Source: Desulfofundulus thermobenzoicus
Lineage (GTDB): Bacteria; Bacillota; Desulfotomaculia; Desulfotomaculales; Desulfovirgulaceae
Direction of reading: 5' to 3'
Length of the DNA: 64,000 bases
Assembly (NCBI RefSeq): GCF_009428905.1
Contig: NZ_WHYR01000011.1
Span: 1-64,000, forward strand
Numbering within the stretch: the stretch's first letter is position 1; the number at the start of each line of letters is the position of its first letter. A program made the position numbers and the translations under genes. Below, piece after piece: positions 8,437-16,697 of the stretch. The notes below the pieces were generated by a model, which was given only the letters and a program-made list of their open reading frames with translations, had not been told where the DNA came from and did no database searches.

Positions 8437-9138
8437 TCAATGGCTGTTTCCCGGCCTGGGAAAGACTCCGGGACAATTACGCATACACACCTGACTGTAG
8501 CTGTTCAGGTAGCAGTCCCGTAAAACTTCCACTTCCTCCAAAGGCAATACGGCCGGCTGGCCCACCAGGTCGGCCCAGACATATACTTTGGCCGATTTTT
8601 CCACCACCTGGCAAACCATAAAAGCCTCCTCCAGATTGCGCCCCACCCCCACCACCCCGTGGTTGGCCAGTAGCACCGCACCCCGGTTTTCCAGGGCTTC
8701 CACCGCCGCCCGGGCCAGTTCCTCCGTACCGGCCCGGGCATATCTGGCCACAGCCACGCCGTTGCCCACCATCTGGGCCAGGTCTTCCAGAATGGGAGGG
8801 ATGGGTTTGCGGGCAACGGCCAGAGCGCTGGCAAAGACACTGTGGGTATGCATTATGGCTTGAACATCGGGACGGGCGTTATAAATGCCCAGGTGCAGCC
8901 GGTATTCCGTAGAGGGTTTGCGTTCCCCTTCCACCACCCGGCCTTCCATGTCCAGAACCACCATATCCCGGGGCTGCAGGGTGGCATAGGGAATACCGCT
9001 GGGGCTGATCACCACCAGATTTTCCCTGGGTACCCGGGCGGAAATATTTCCCCAGGTACCGGTCACCAGACCGCTGGTGCCCATACGCAGGCCCATTTTA
9101 TATACCTGCTCTTTGTACTTTTCCGTTGCCACCGACAT
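8437..9138 (-). CDS. Class II aldolase of 5'-deoxynucleoside salvage
   Basis: A class II aldolase/adducin-domain protein of 233 residues, close to L-fuculose-phosphate aldolase. Zinc ligands appear in AIMHTHSVFASALA and LLANHGVVGVG; GTWGNISARV and SPSGIPY are further family motifs. Beside mtnA and mtnP it probably acts as the aldolase of the DHAP shunt (Ald2/DrdA type), cleaving methylthioribulose-1-phosphate or 5-deoxyribulose-1-phosphate into dihydroxyacetone phosphate and an aldehyde. MtnB dehydratase shares this fold, but its partner MtnD needs oxygen and is absent here, so the aldolase role is preferred. The start is ATG 9138, with GAGGGGG upstream. Confidence 0.78.
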   Translation of the reverse strand: MSVATEKYKEQVYKMGLRMGTSGLVTGTWGNISARVPRENLVVISPSGIPYATLQPRDMVVLDMEGRVVEGERKPSTEYRLHLGIYNARPDVQAIMHTHSVFASALAVARKPIPPILEDLAQMVGNGVAVARYARAGTEELARAAVEALENRGAVLLANHGVVGVGRNLEEAFMVCQVVEKSAKVYVWADLVGQPAVLPLEEVEVLRDCYLNSYSQVCMRNCPGVFPRPGNSH

Positions 9139-9294
9139 GGCACCTAAAACCCCCTCAAGAAAAATGATCGCCGGTTACCCGGCCAGGTAGCCCATCTCAA
9201 GGATATAAAGTGGATTTCAGTCAACTCCAGCTACCTTTGCTGAAGTTCTAATTATAAAACATGTTTCATTGAGTACCGGGCAGATTGAAATTGT

Positions 9295-10569
9295 TTAATC
9301 GATTTTCATGGTTGCTAACTGCGCCTGCCAGTCGTGTATGTAACATTCCTGCTCCGGCGTCAGCCGGTCAATTTCGATACCCAGGGAAGAAAGCTTCAAC
9401 TCCGCCACCCGCCGGTCCAGTTTCTCCGGCACCAGGTACACCCGGGGCGCCAGCTTACCTTTGTTTTCCCAGACATAACGGGCGGACAATGCCTGCAAAG
9501 CAAAGGACATATCCATGATTTCGGCCGGATGGCCATCCCCGGCGGCCAGATTTACCAGGCGTCCTTCCCCCAGCAGATAAATGCGCCTGCCATCGGGCAG
9601 GGTAAATTCCTCGATATTCTGTCGCACCGGCCGGCGGGATACGGACACCCCAACCAGATCGGGCTTGTTAATCTCCACATCAAAATGCCCGGCATTGGCC
9701 AGAACGGCCCCGTCCTTCATACGCCGGAAATGGTGTGATCTTAAAATATCCCGGCATCCGGTGACGGTAATAAATATATCTCCAATATAAGCAGCCTGGT
9801 CGCTTTTCATAACCTGGTATCCATCCATGTGAGCTTCCACCGCCCGGATGGGGTCCACCTCGCAGACCACCACCTTAGCCCCCAGTCCCCGGGCGCGCAT
9901 GGCCACCCCCTTGCCGCACCAGCCGTAACCCAGCACCACCACCGTTTTACCGGCCACCAGCAAATTGGTGGTGCGCATAATCCCCGCCCATACCGATTCA
10001 CCGGTACCATAACGGTTGTCAAAAAGAAACTTGCAATGGGCGTCATTGACGGCAATCATGGGAAACAGGAGCTTCCCTTCCCGTTCCATGGCCCTTAAGC
10101 GCAGCACCCCCGTGGTGGTTTCCTCGCAACCCCCGGCCACTTCCCCGGCCAGATCCCGGCAACGGGTATGCAAGAGATGCACCAGATCCCCGCCGTCATC
10201 GATAACCACCCGGGGGCGGGTTTCCAGCACCCGGATCAGGTGCTCCGTGTACTCCTCGGCAGTAGCGCCGTGCCAGGCATAGACATGGATACCGGCGGCC
10301 GCCAGGGCCGCCGCCACATCATCCTGGGTGGAAAGGGGATTGGAACCGGAGATGGCCACCTGTGCCCCCCCGGCACGCAAAACTTCGGCCAGGTAGGCCG
10401 TTTTGGCCTCCAGGTGAATGCTCATGGCCACCCGCACACCGGCAAAGGGCTGCTCTTTTTCAAATAGGGCCCGGATGGTGTTCAGCACCGGCATATGCGC
10501 ACGCACCCAATCGATTTTCAACCTGCCTGCCGGCGCCAGGTTAATATCCCGCACAATGCAGTTTTCCAT
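9295..10569 (-). CDS. ahcY: S-adenosyl/S-inosyl-homocysteine hydrolase
   Basis: An NAD-dependent AHCY-family protein of 424 residues that releases homocysteine. Motifs are [39 protein letters not shown] and the NAD-binding [14 protein letters not shown]. It lacks the ~40-residue insertion of many bacterial enzymes and matches the short archaeal/Thermotoga type. Lys56 stands where the animal enzyme has the Glu that contacts the adenine amino group. With an adjacent SAH deaminase, the true substrate may be S-inosylhomocysteine, as described for Methanocaldococcus; this is inference. The start is ATG 10569 behind AAGGAGAGG. Confidence 0.88.
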   Translation of the reverse strand: MENCIVRDINLAPAGRLKIDWVRAHMPVLNTIRALFEKEQPFAGVRVAMSIHLEAKTAYLAEVLRAGGAQVAISGSNPLSTQDDVAAALAAAGIHVYAWHGATAEEYTEHLIRVLETRPRVVIDDGGDLVHLLHTRCRDLAGEVAGGCEETTTGVLRLRAMEREGKLLFPMIAVNDAHCKFLFDNRYGTGESVWAGIMRTTNLLVAGKTVVVLGYGWCGKGVAMRARGLGAKVVVCEVDPIRAVEAHMDGYQVMKSDQAAYIGDIFITVTGCRDILRSHHFRRMKDGAVLANAGHFDVEINKPDLVGVSVSRRPVRQNIEEFTLPDGRRIYLLGEGRLVNLAAGDGHPAEIMDMSFALQALSARYVWENKGKLAPRVYLVPEKLDRRVAELKLSSLGIEIDRLTPEQECYIHDWQAQLATMKID

Positions 10570-10744
10570 TTTCCCTCTCCTTGTTTATACAGATTGTTAT
10601 TATTTTTTATATGGCAGGCCAGGGGGCCTTTTAACCTTCCGTATGACCCGTTAACCAGAATAAGTTCGTAAAACTGACCGGCCCGCGGTCGCCTCCCGTC
10701 ACCATGTCTCCCGGGCTATGTTTGAAAAGGGAAGGACTATTCCC

Positions 10745-11794
10745 CTACCGCTGCCGGAACAGCCGGGACAGGCTTTCTTCGTAGGGCGGCCAGGCCACTC
10801 CCCGGTCGGTGATGATGGCCGTCACCAGCCTGGCCGGTGTTACATCAAAGGCCGGGTTCCAAACCCGCACCCCGGCCGGAGCCACCGGTACACCGGCCAG
10901 ATGGGTTACTTCCTCCGGCCGCCGCTCCTCTATGGGAATATCCCGGCCGCTGGCCAGGGCCATGTCCACGGTGGACAAAGGAGCGGCCACATAAAAGGGC
11001 AGACCGTGTTCCCTGGCCAGTACGGCCAGGCCGTAGGTACCGATTTTATTGGCCACATCGCCATTGGCGGCTATACGGTCGGCACCCACAATCACCAGGT
11101 CCACCATGCCCCGGGCCATGAGATAGGCGGACATGTTATCGGTAATCAGGGTTACCGGTATGTTTTCCTGGACCATCTCCCAGGCGGTCAGCCGGGCCCC
11201 CTGCAAAAGGGGCCGGGTTTCATCGGCATAAACGCTCACATTTTTCCCCGCTTCATGGGCCGCTCGGATTACCCCCAGGGCCGTGCCGTAACCGGCAGTG
11301 GCCAGGGCGCCGGCATTGCAATGGGTGAGAATCCTGGCCCCGTGAGGAACCAGTTCCTGACCAAACCGCCCGATGCGCCTGTTTCCTTCCACATCTTCCC
11401 GGTAGATGGCGTGGGCTTCCTGCAGTAAAAGGTCCAGCAGCGCTTCCCGCTTTGTTTCCGTAGACGCTTCCAGGCGGGCCAGCAGGCGGTTCAAAGCCCA
11501 GGTCAGGTTCACGGCCGTGGGCCTGGTGGCGGCCAGGTTGCGGGCCACCTCCCGGGCGGCGGACAACATTTCTTCCCGATTGCCGGCACCGGTCCCCTGC
11601 ACTCCCAGCACCAGACCATAGGCGGCGGCCGCCCCGATGGCCGGGGCACCGCGCACCCGCAGGTGGCGGATGGCTTCAACTATCGTTTCACAATCCCTAC
11701 AGTCGATGTACTCCACCATTCCGGGCAGTTTGGTCTGATCCAGCAGGATCAACCTTCCGTTTTCCCAGCGCATGGTATCCAAAGTCCGGCTCAA
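10745..11794 (-). CDS. mtnA: Methylthioribose-1-phosphate isomerase
   Basis: An aldose-ketose isomerase of 349 residues in the eIF2B-like family, converting 5-methylthioribose-1-phosphate (or 5-deoxyribose-1-phosphate) to the ribulose form. It shows RVRGAPAIGAAAAYG, THCNAGALATAGYGTALG with the conserved Cys, DETRPLLQGARLTAWEM and GADRIAANGDVANKIGTY with the catalytic Asp. The start is uncertain: TTG 11794 or ATG 11773, neither with an ideal ribosome binding site. It supplies the substrate for the class II aldolase two genes downstream. Confidence 0.92.
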   Translation of the reverse strand: MSRTLDTMRWENGRLILLDQTKLPGMVEYIDCRDCETIVEAIRHLRVRGAPAIGAAAAYGLVLGVQGTGAGNREEMLSAAREVARNLAATRPTAVNLTWALNRLLARLEASTETKREALLDLLLQEAHAIYREDVEGNRRIGRFGQELVPHGARILTHCNAGALATAGYGTALGVIRAAHEAGKNVSVYADETRPLLQGARLTAWEMVQENIPVTLITDNMSAYLMARGMVDLVIVGADRIAANGDVANKIGTYGLAVLAREHGLPFYVAAPLSTVDMALASGRDIPIEERRPEEVTHLAGVPVAPAGVRVWNPAFDVTPARLVTAIITDRGVAWPPYEESLSRLFRQR

Positions 11795-11944
11795 CCCCCA
11801 TGAGAAATTTTTTTAATAAGACTATCCCACCCGGGTCCCCAGGCAATAGGCCGGTCAATACACAAAGTATTCCCGGAACTGCTTCCCTCCAACTGTCCAT
11901 CCCGTTTCAGACGCCGGATAACGAGCAAGATGATCAAATAATCC

Positions 11945-12730
11945 TTACTTCACTGCGGAGGGGTCCAGGGGCGATTCATGGCAAAGGCAGGACCGGTCCG
12001 GATCCAGCAATTCAATGGCCCGCATAACCAGCCGGCGCAGGTTGGCCGCATTTTCGGCCATTACATCCACCACTTCCTGGTGGGACAAACGGGTAGGCGA
12101 AATACCGGCGGCAAAGTTGGTTACCATGGCGATGGTGGCATAGCACATCCCCGCCTCCCGGGCCAGGACCACTTCCGGCACGCTGGTCATTCCCACCAGG
12201 TCCCCCCCCAGCTGACGGAACATGCGGATTTCCGCCGGGGTCTCAAAACGCGGCCCCTCGGTACATACATAGTTGCCCCTGGCATGATACTCCAACCCCA
12301 GATCCCCGGCCGCCCGGGACAGGATTAAACGCAGTTCCGGGCAATAGGGATCAGTCATATCCAGGTGCACCACCCCCTTTTCCATAAAGGTTTGGGATCT
12401 GGTTTTGGTAAAATCCAGGAACTGATCCACAAAAACGAACTGTTTGGGTTTCATTTCCGGGTTGAGTGAACCCACGGCAGCAGTGGCCAGAATGCTCTTA
12501 ACCCCTATAAGACGCAGCCCCCAGATATTGGCCCGGTAATTAACCAGGTGGGGAGGTACCGAGTGATCCTCTCCGTGCCTGGCCATAAAGGCCACTTCCA
12601 CTCCCTGGTAGGTACCGGTTTTCACCCGGGAGCGACCAAAGGGCGTTTCCAGCACTTCCTCCCGGATGTGACTTAAAATGCTGGGATCATAAACCCCCGT
12701 CCCTCCAATAATGGCTACCCGCACAGCCAA
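11945..12730 (-). CDS. mtnP: Methylthioadenosine phosphorylase
   Basis: A purine nucleoside phosphorylase of the MTAP/PNP family, 261 residues. It cleaves methylthioadenosine (and probably 5'-deoxyadenosine or the inosine forms) with phosphate. Motifs are IIGGTGVYDP, ARHGEDHSVPPHLVNYRAN and TEGPRFETPAEIRMF followed by VGMTSVPE. The start is TTG 12730 behind GGGGGGAT. It is the first gene of the salvage cluster and is spaced about 150 bases from mtnA, as are the next genes, so internal promoters are possible. Confidence 0.9.
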   Translation of the reverse strand: MAVRVAIIGGTGVYDPSILSHIREEVLETPFGRSRVKTGTYQGVEVAFMARHGEDHSVPPHLVNYRANIWGLRLIGVKSILATAAVGSLNPEMKPKQFVFVDQFLDFTKTRSQTFMEKGVVHLDMTDPYCPELRLILSRAAGDLGLEYHARGNYVCTEGPRFETPAEIRMFRQLGGDLVGMTSVPEVVLAREAGMCYATIAMVTNFAAGISPTRLSHQEVVDVMAENAANLRRLVMRAIELLDPDRSCLCHESPLDPSAVK

Positions 12731-12858
12731 AAATTATCCCCCCCGAAAAGAACATTTACCACCGGCCCAAACTTCAGGTTTCCCTGTACCAGCATTCTTT
12801 GCAACCCATCCTACTATTCTCCCTTCCCTTCTTCTTTCCTGTCGGCGGCAGCAAAATA

Positions 12859-12888
12859 TTGGGCCGGAGGGATAGGGAAATGTATAAT
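12859..12888 (+). promoter_or_regulatory. Sigma-A-type promoter for the ferritin-like pair
   Basis: TTGGGC (12859-12864), an 18-base spacer, then TATAAT (12883-12888), 39 bases before the ATG at 12928. Confidence 0.6.
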
Positions 12889-12927
12889 CGGCCGGTGAGG
12901 ATAAAAAATAGTTTTGAGGTGATCCCC

Positions 12928-13134
12928 ATGGCCCTGTTGACGGAAAAAGAAATCGTTAACAATGCTTTAAAAATGGCCCTGGATATGGAAGAGCACAGGC
13001 AGACCAAATATGCCTTTCTGGCCCGGAACGCCCGGGACAAAAAACTAAAGGAATTGTTCGGCGGCTTCGCCGTAACCAGCCGCCGCCATATAGCCCTCTT
13101 AAAGACGGAAATGAAAAATCTCAACATTCGTTGA
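12928..13134 (+). CDS. Small ferritin-like half protein A
   Basis: An all-helical protein of 68 residues. Helix one reads NNALKMALDMEEHRQTKYAFLA, with a Glu pair, and helix two ends SRRHIALLKTEM. This looks like the first two helices of a ferritin-like or CotF-type bundle, half the normal length. GAGGTG stands before ATG 12928; earlier in-frame starts have no such site. Only 10 bases separate it from the next gene, so the two are co-translated. The function is unknown; a spore-coat or rubrerythrin-like role is only a guess. Confidence 0.6.
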   Translation: MALLTEKEIVNNALKMALDMEEHRQTKYAFLARNARDKKLKELFGGFAVTSRRHIALLKTEMKNLNIR

Positions 13135-13144
13135 GGTGGAAACA

Positions 13145-13387
13145 ATGAACAAGATGGATATACTCCGGGACGCCCTGTATGATAAAATGTATAGCCAGGC
13201 CTTCTATAACGACCAGATGCTCATGATGGTCAACCCGGAGGTGCGGCACCTTTTCATGCGGCTGAGGGATGAAGAAGCCCGGCACGTTCTTTTCCTGCGC
13301 ACCGAACTTTTGCACATGGAATCAAACCCTTTCCCCATCACCAAAATCCTGCCCGGACTGGAAAGACGGCCCCGTTTCCGGATGTAA
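13145..13387 (+). CDS. Small ferritin-like half protein B
   Basis: A helical protein of 80 residues with the segment RLRDEEARHVLFLRTELLHME, an ExxRH pattern like the metal-binding helix of ferritin-like proteins. Its first helix (LRDALYDKMYSQAFYNDQML) lacks the usual Glu. The ATG 13145 follows GAGGTGG. It forms a two-gene unit with the preceding half protein and may dimerise with it. A relation to CotF-type spore-coat proteins is possible. No function can be assigned. Confidence 0.6.
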   Translation: MNKMDILRDALYDKMYSQAFYNDQMLMMVNPEVRHLFMRLRDEEARHVLFLRTELLHMESNPFPITKILPGLERRPRFRM

Positions 13388-13427
13388 TGCCGGCGTTTGT
13401 TTCCAAAATATATGTTTCCAAAATGAG

Positions 13428-14549
13428 TTAAGATATTTTATCTCCTCCAGGCAATCCCCTGACCACGGTCGTGATCAGCAGTCCCAGGGGTAATAAAAGC
13501 TCATGCACCACGGCATAGCCGGGGAAAACCTTTAAAAGCATCTGGAGATAATCGGCCAGGGTGTGATAGCCCAGCAGGGAGTAAACAACCATCAACACAC
13601 CAACCGGCGCCACCAGGGGGCGGTAGTCCGAGAGGGCCAACCACTGGGCCAGCCCCAGAACAGTTGCATAATATACCAGGGCCAGTTTTATAAAAATACC
13701 CCCCACCCAGACCATCATCATCACCACATCCAGATGAGTAACCATTGTGCCCAGGGTGATCAGCCGGACCATTTCCAGGGCCGGATAGGTCATGGTGGCG
13801 GTAATCGCCGGCGTGAAAAGACCGATGGCCAGTACCCCGATTTGTAAAGCCGCTCCCAAACCCGTAAGGGCCATCAAACCATGCATGCCCACCCGCTGCG
13901 GGTCGGTTACATGGGGGTAAAGCAGCAGCACCACCATTATCTCGCCCAGAAAATTAAATATAAGAATGGCCCCCCAGTTAACCGGGCCCAGACCGTTTTC
14001 CAGTACAGGAAGAAAATAGGCGAAATCCACATCGGGCAGGACACCGAAACCAACAAAAAGAAGGCTCCCCACACCCAGGGGTAAGAGGATCTCATTTACC
14101 CGGGCAATGACCTCCAGACCGCAAAATACGGCATAACAGGCCGGCAGGATTGCACTGACGGCAAAAACCACCAGGGGCGTATAGGGCATAAAGGCGGTAG
14201 CCATTATGTCCGATAACATCCGGAGCAAACTGAAGCCCATAAAAAAGAAAAAAAGGATAAATAACAACCCCAGGAAACCGCCCAGCCATGGACCGGCTAT
14301 GCGCCGGCTGTAGTGAATGAGGGACTGGCCGTGAAAACGGGAAGCCAGGGCAACAGCCACCAGCCAGACGGCCAGGCTGTAGACAAATGCCATGAACACG
14401 GAGAGCCAGGCGTCCCGTCCGGCCACCCCGGCCACCAGGGCCGGCGGGTAGATATCGGCGGTGGTAATGACCATGGTAAAGAGGAGCATAGCCAGCTGGC
14501 GGGAGGATATCCGCCCTTTTTCAACCAGATTGCCGTTTCCGCCCGACAC
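13428..14549 (-). CDS. GerAB-type spore germination permease
   Basis: A membrane protein of 373 residues with about ten hydrophobic segments, in the GerAB/YndE branch of the amino acid-polyamine transporter superfamily. These proteins bind germinants in the inner membrane of spores. Family-like features include an N-terminal ISSRQLAMLLF and a central DVDFAYFLPVLENGLGPV, like the 'P-vl..G..pv' segment of GerAB. The GTG start follows GGGAGGG. The usual partners GerAA and GerAC are not in the window, so it is an orphan. Upstream on the same strand lie two CBO0543-like membrane proteins and a tiny membrane ORF. Confidence 0.8.
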   Translation of the reverse strand: MSGGNGNLVEKGRISSRQLAMLLFTMVITTADIYPPALVAGVAGRDAWLSVFMAFVYSLAVWLVAVALASRFHGQSLIHYSRRIAGPWLGGFLGLLFILFFFFMGFSLLRMLSDIMATAFMPYTPLVVFAVSAILPACYAVFCGLEVIARVNEILLPLGVGSLLFVGFGVLPDVDFAYFLPVLENGLGPVNWGAILIFNFLGEIMVVLLLYPHVTDPQRVGMHGLMALTGLGAALQIGVLAIGLFTPAITATMTYPALEMVRLITLGTMVTHLDVVMMMVWVGGIFIKLALVYYATVLGLAQWLALSDYRPLVAPVGVLMVVYSLLGYHTLADYLQMLLKVFPGYAVVHELLLPLGLLITTVVRGLPGGDKIS

Positions 14550-14792
14550 CGGTATCCCTCCCGTTCCCCCATTTCCAAATTATTGTGCAACAGGCAATAC
14601 AAGACTATACATGCCCCTTTTTCTCAGGCACGGGCGAAAACTGCATGAGCGACACCATAATAGGCTGGCTCAAGCAAACATTCGATTATTTTCACAACGC
14701 CAGCCCGTCCCACCAGCCCCATGGCTTATCAGTATAATTAAACAAATACTTATATCCATGACCTGACAGGGGTTCCACCCGGATGCGAACAC

Positions 14793-15239
14793 CTACCTCC
14801 CATCCTCATTCAATACTCCCAGCCATTCGCCCAGCCAGAAAACCAGGACCAGCCCCACTACGTTGAGACCCAGGCTCTGACCCGGGGACCACCGGAGATG
14901 CCGGAAATTGCCGGTGATGCTCATCAGCCACTCCACCAGTAAAAGTACGGCCGCCAGCACCAGCACGTAGGGCAGGCGCAGCCAGTGCCGGGACGGGTAA
15001 AATCGGGCTACGGTCACACCATTGGGTATGGTGGACAGGAAATAAAGCAGGGGCAATCCGCCCAGTTCCGGCAGACCGTAGTGATAAGCAAAGGCTCCCA
15101 GGCGGATCAGCGTGCTGTCCAGGATATAGACCACTGCCAGGGCAACCAGTCCCACCGGCCAGAACCGCAGCCAGCCCTTTCTGCCGGCCAGAAAGAAAGA
15201 CAGCACAAGGGAAATACCCAACCAGATGAGCCAGGCCAT
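14793..15239 (-). CDS. CBO0543-like small membrane protein
   Basis: A protein of 148 residues with four to five hydrophobic helices and a Trp-rich, mostly uncharged sequence (MAWLIWLGISLVLSFFLAG at the start, LNVVGLVLVFWLGEWLGV at the end). It resembles the CBO0543 family of sporulating clostridia and the second such gene at 15782-16246. The ATG follows AAAGGGGAG. The role is unknown; the position upstream of a gerAB gene suggests a spore-membrane link. Confidence 0.65.
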   Translation of the reverse strand: MAWLIWLGISLVLSFFLAGRKGWLRFWPVGLVALAVVYILDSTLIRLGAFAYHYGLPELGGLPLLYFLSTIPNGVTVARFYPSRHWLRLPYVLVLAAVLLLVEWLMSITGNFRHLRWSPGQSLGLNVVGLVLVFWLGEWLGVLNEDGR

Positions 15240-15288
15240 TGAATCTCCCCTTTCCCCCTCTTCCGGGGAAAAAACCGGGCTACGACCG

Positions 15289-15396
15289 TTAAAACCCCGA
15301 TTGTTGCAGCCTTTTGATTACCAGCAGCCACAGGGCCACCGCTGTAGCAACGCCAATGGAAAAAACAGTAAAGACAAAGAGATCGATCAATGCCAT
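15289..15396 (-). CDS. 35-residue single-helix membrane miniprotein
   Basis: This short ORF encodes MALIDLFVFTV, a hydrophobic stretch to about ALWLLVIK, then RLQQSGF and TAA. It has one membrane helix with a positively charged end. A preceding in-frame ATG (15399) and AAAAGGG lie just upstream. It lies 50 bases before the CBO0543-like gene on the same strand and keeps a protein-like composition, so it is probably real, though no family is recognised. Confidence 0.5.
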   Translation of the reverse strand: MALIDLFVFTVFSIGVATAVALWLLVIKRLQQSGF

Positions 15397-15399
15397 CAT

Positions 15400-15781
15400 C
15401 CCTTTTCATGTCAGAAACGACAGGGAACAAACGCCCAACGGGCAGGATCACGGCGGGCAATGTGACCGGATTGGCCAACAACAGTGAACAAATGCCGCAG
15501 AACAATGCACCGTTAGGTGAGTGCCGGGTTACCCTCAGGTCAAAAGGTGCTGTTATCAGAGTGTGCCGGGTCGCTTAATTTGTGGTATGTATTCAGTCAA
15601 ACCGGTGCAGGCACGGCGTTGTCCCGCTCACTCCGGCGCTTCGCAATGTCTTATCGCTTAAGAACAACGCCGTGCCTTTATACTAACCACCGGCTTCAGT
15701 GAACACTTACAATTTGTGCAACCTGGACTCTGCCGGTGGCAGCGTTTTGCCGGGCAGTTACTACAGGTGAAACGATCTTTC
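15400..15781. other. Gene-free stretch holding a dispersed repeat hairpin
   Basis: No coding region is supported between the miniprotein and the second CBO0543-like gene. The only clear structure is the long inverted repeat at 15609-15677 and the 42-bp dispersed element at 15664-15705. Confidence 0.6.
15609..15705 (-). repeat. Dispersed repeat copy 2 with long stem-loop
   Basis: The 42 bases at 15664-15705 (minus strand) match 6846-6887. In addition AGGCACGGCGTTGT at 15609-15622 is perfectly complementary to 15664-15677, giving a 14-bp stem with a 41-base loop. A related GGCACGGT stem lies at 48606-48657. No coding capacity is seen, so this resembles a small non-coding mobile or structural element. 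Confidence 0.75.
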
Positions 15782-16246
15782 TTATTTACCAGCCCGCACG
15801 CCGTGCCGCCACCCCACCCTCTGGCTCTCCACCAGCCAGGCCAGGCAAATGAAAACCAGCAGATCCATGCCAAAACTGGCCGGGTGACTCCAGTGGGCAG
15901 TGTATTCCAGGGCACCGGCCAGCATTAGCATGTGCTCTTCCAGCAGAAAAAAACAGGCAAAAGCCAGTATATATAAACCTTGCAGCCAGCGGGAAAGGGG
16001 AAGGTACTGGCCGAAAAGGGCCCCCATGGTGATAACCGGGCCAAAGGTAAAAAAGGCCGAGGAACCCCACAGGGGCAACACAGGTTGCAGAATCCGGTAT
16101 AGTTGCAGGTTCTGGCCCAGAACGTCGGTGAGCAGTTGAATCACCACCGCCCCCAGCCCTCCCAACAGCAACGGCGCGGGCCGCCGCAGGTCAGCCAGGA
16201 GGAAAAAGACCAGCCAGCTGATTACAAAGGCAATTACCCAGGGCAT
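15782..16246 (-). CDS. CBO0543-like small membrane protein (second copy)
   Basis: A protein of 154 residues with four to five hydrophobic helices: MPWVIAFVISWLVFFLLAD at the start, then PVLPLWGSSAFFTFGPVITM and a C-terminal MDLLVFICLAWLVESQRVG. Its size, topology and Trp pattern match the gene at 14793-15239, suggesting an old duplication. The ATG follows AGGAAAGGAA. The function is unknown; it may act with the neighbouring GerAB permease in the spore membrane. Confidence 0.65.
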   Translation of the reverse strand: MPWVIAFVISWLVFFLLADLRRPAPLLLGGLGAVVIQLLTDVLGQNLQLYRILQPVLPLWGSSAFFTFGPVITMGALFGQYLPLSRWLQGLYILAFACFFLLEEHMLMLAGALEYTAHWSHPASFGMDLLVFICLAWLVESQRVGWRHGVRAGK

Positions 16247-16697
16247 TTCCTTTCCTCCAGCAAACCAGTTCCCTGTTCAGGTGAACCTTCCACTTCATCA
16301 TGCCCAGTGGCCTGCCGCAGCCATGGATAAAGCAACCTGCGGTACCAGCGGAATGGCTATAAAGTAAGCGTGGAAAACGCGTACCCTGTGATTTCACCGG
16401 ACATTACCGGAAAAGCAACACACTCCGCCATGGTTCAAGGGATGGCCCATTTGCCCTTATCCAGGCCGTCTCTTTCACGTCCGGTAATAATATCCCCGAC
16501 CCCGGCGAACAATATGAGTAATGAGTAACCAGTTGCGAGTTGCGGATTTCGAGTTGCACTTTATCCAAACTCTAAACTACGAATTCAGAACTCTAAGCGG
16601 ATCCTTGAACACCCGGCTCAGCGGTATTTTCCAACCATTAACCGGCCTGTATACCAGCGCCGTTAAAGATATCTTCCAAATGGAAGGTGAATTTTTA
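16247..16697. other. Gene-free stretch with AACTCG-type repeat array
   Basis: No coding region is supported. From about 16515 to 16600 there is a run of degenerate AACTC/GAGTT units, first in one orientation (GTTGCGAGTTGCG at 16532-16544) and then in the other (AACTCTAAACTACG onward). The complement of 16532-16544 recurs exactly at 62157-62169. Confidence 0.6.
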
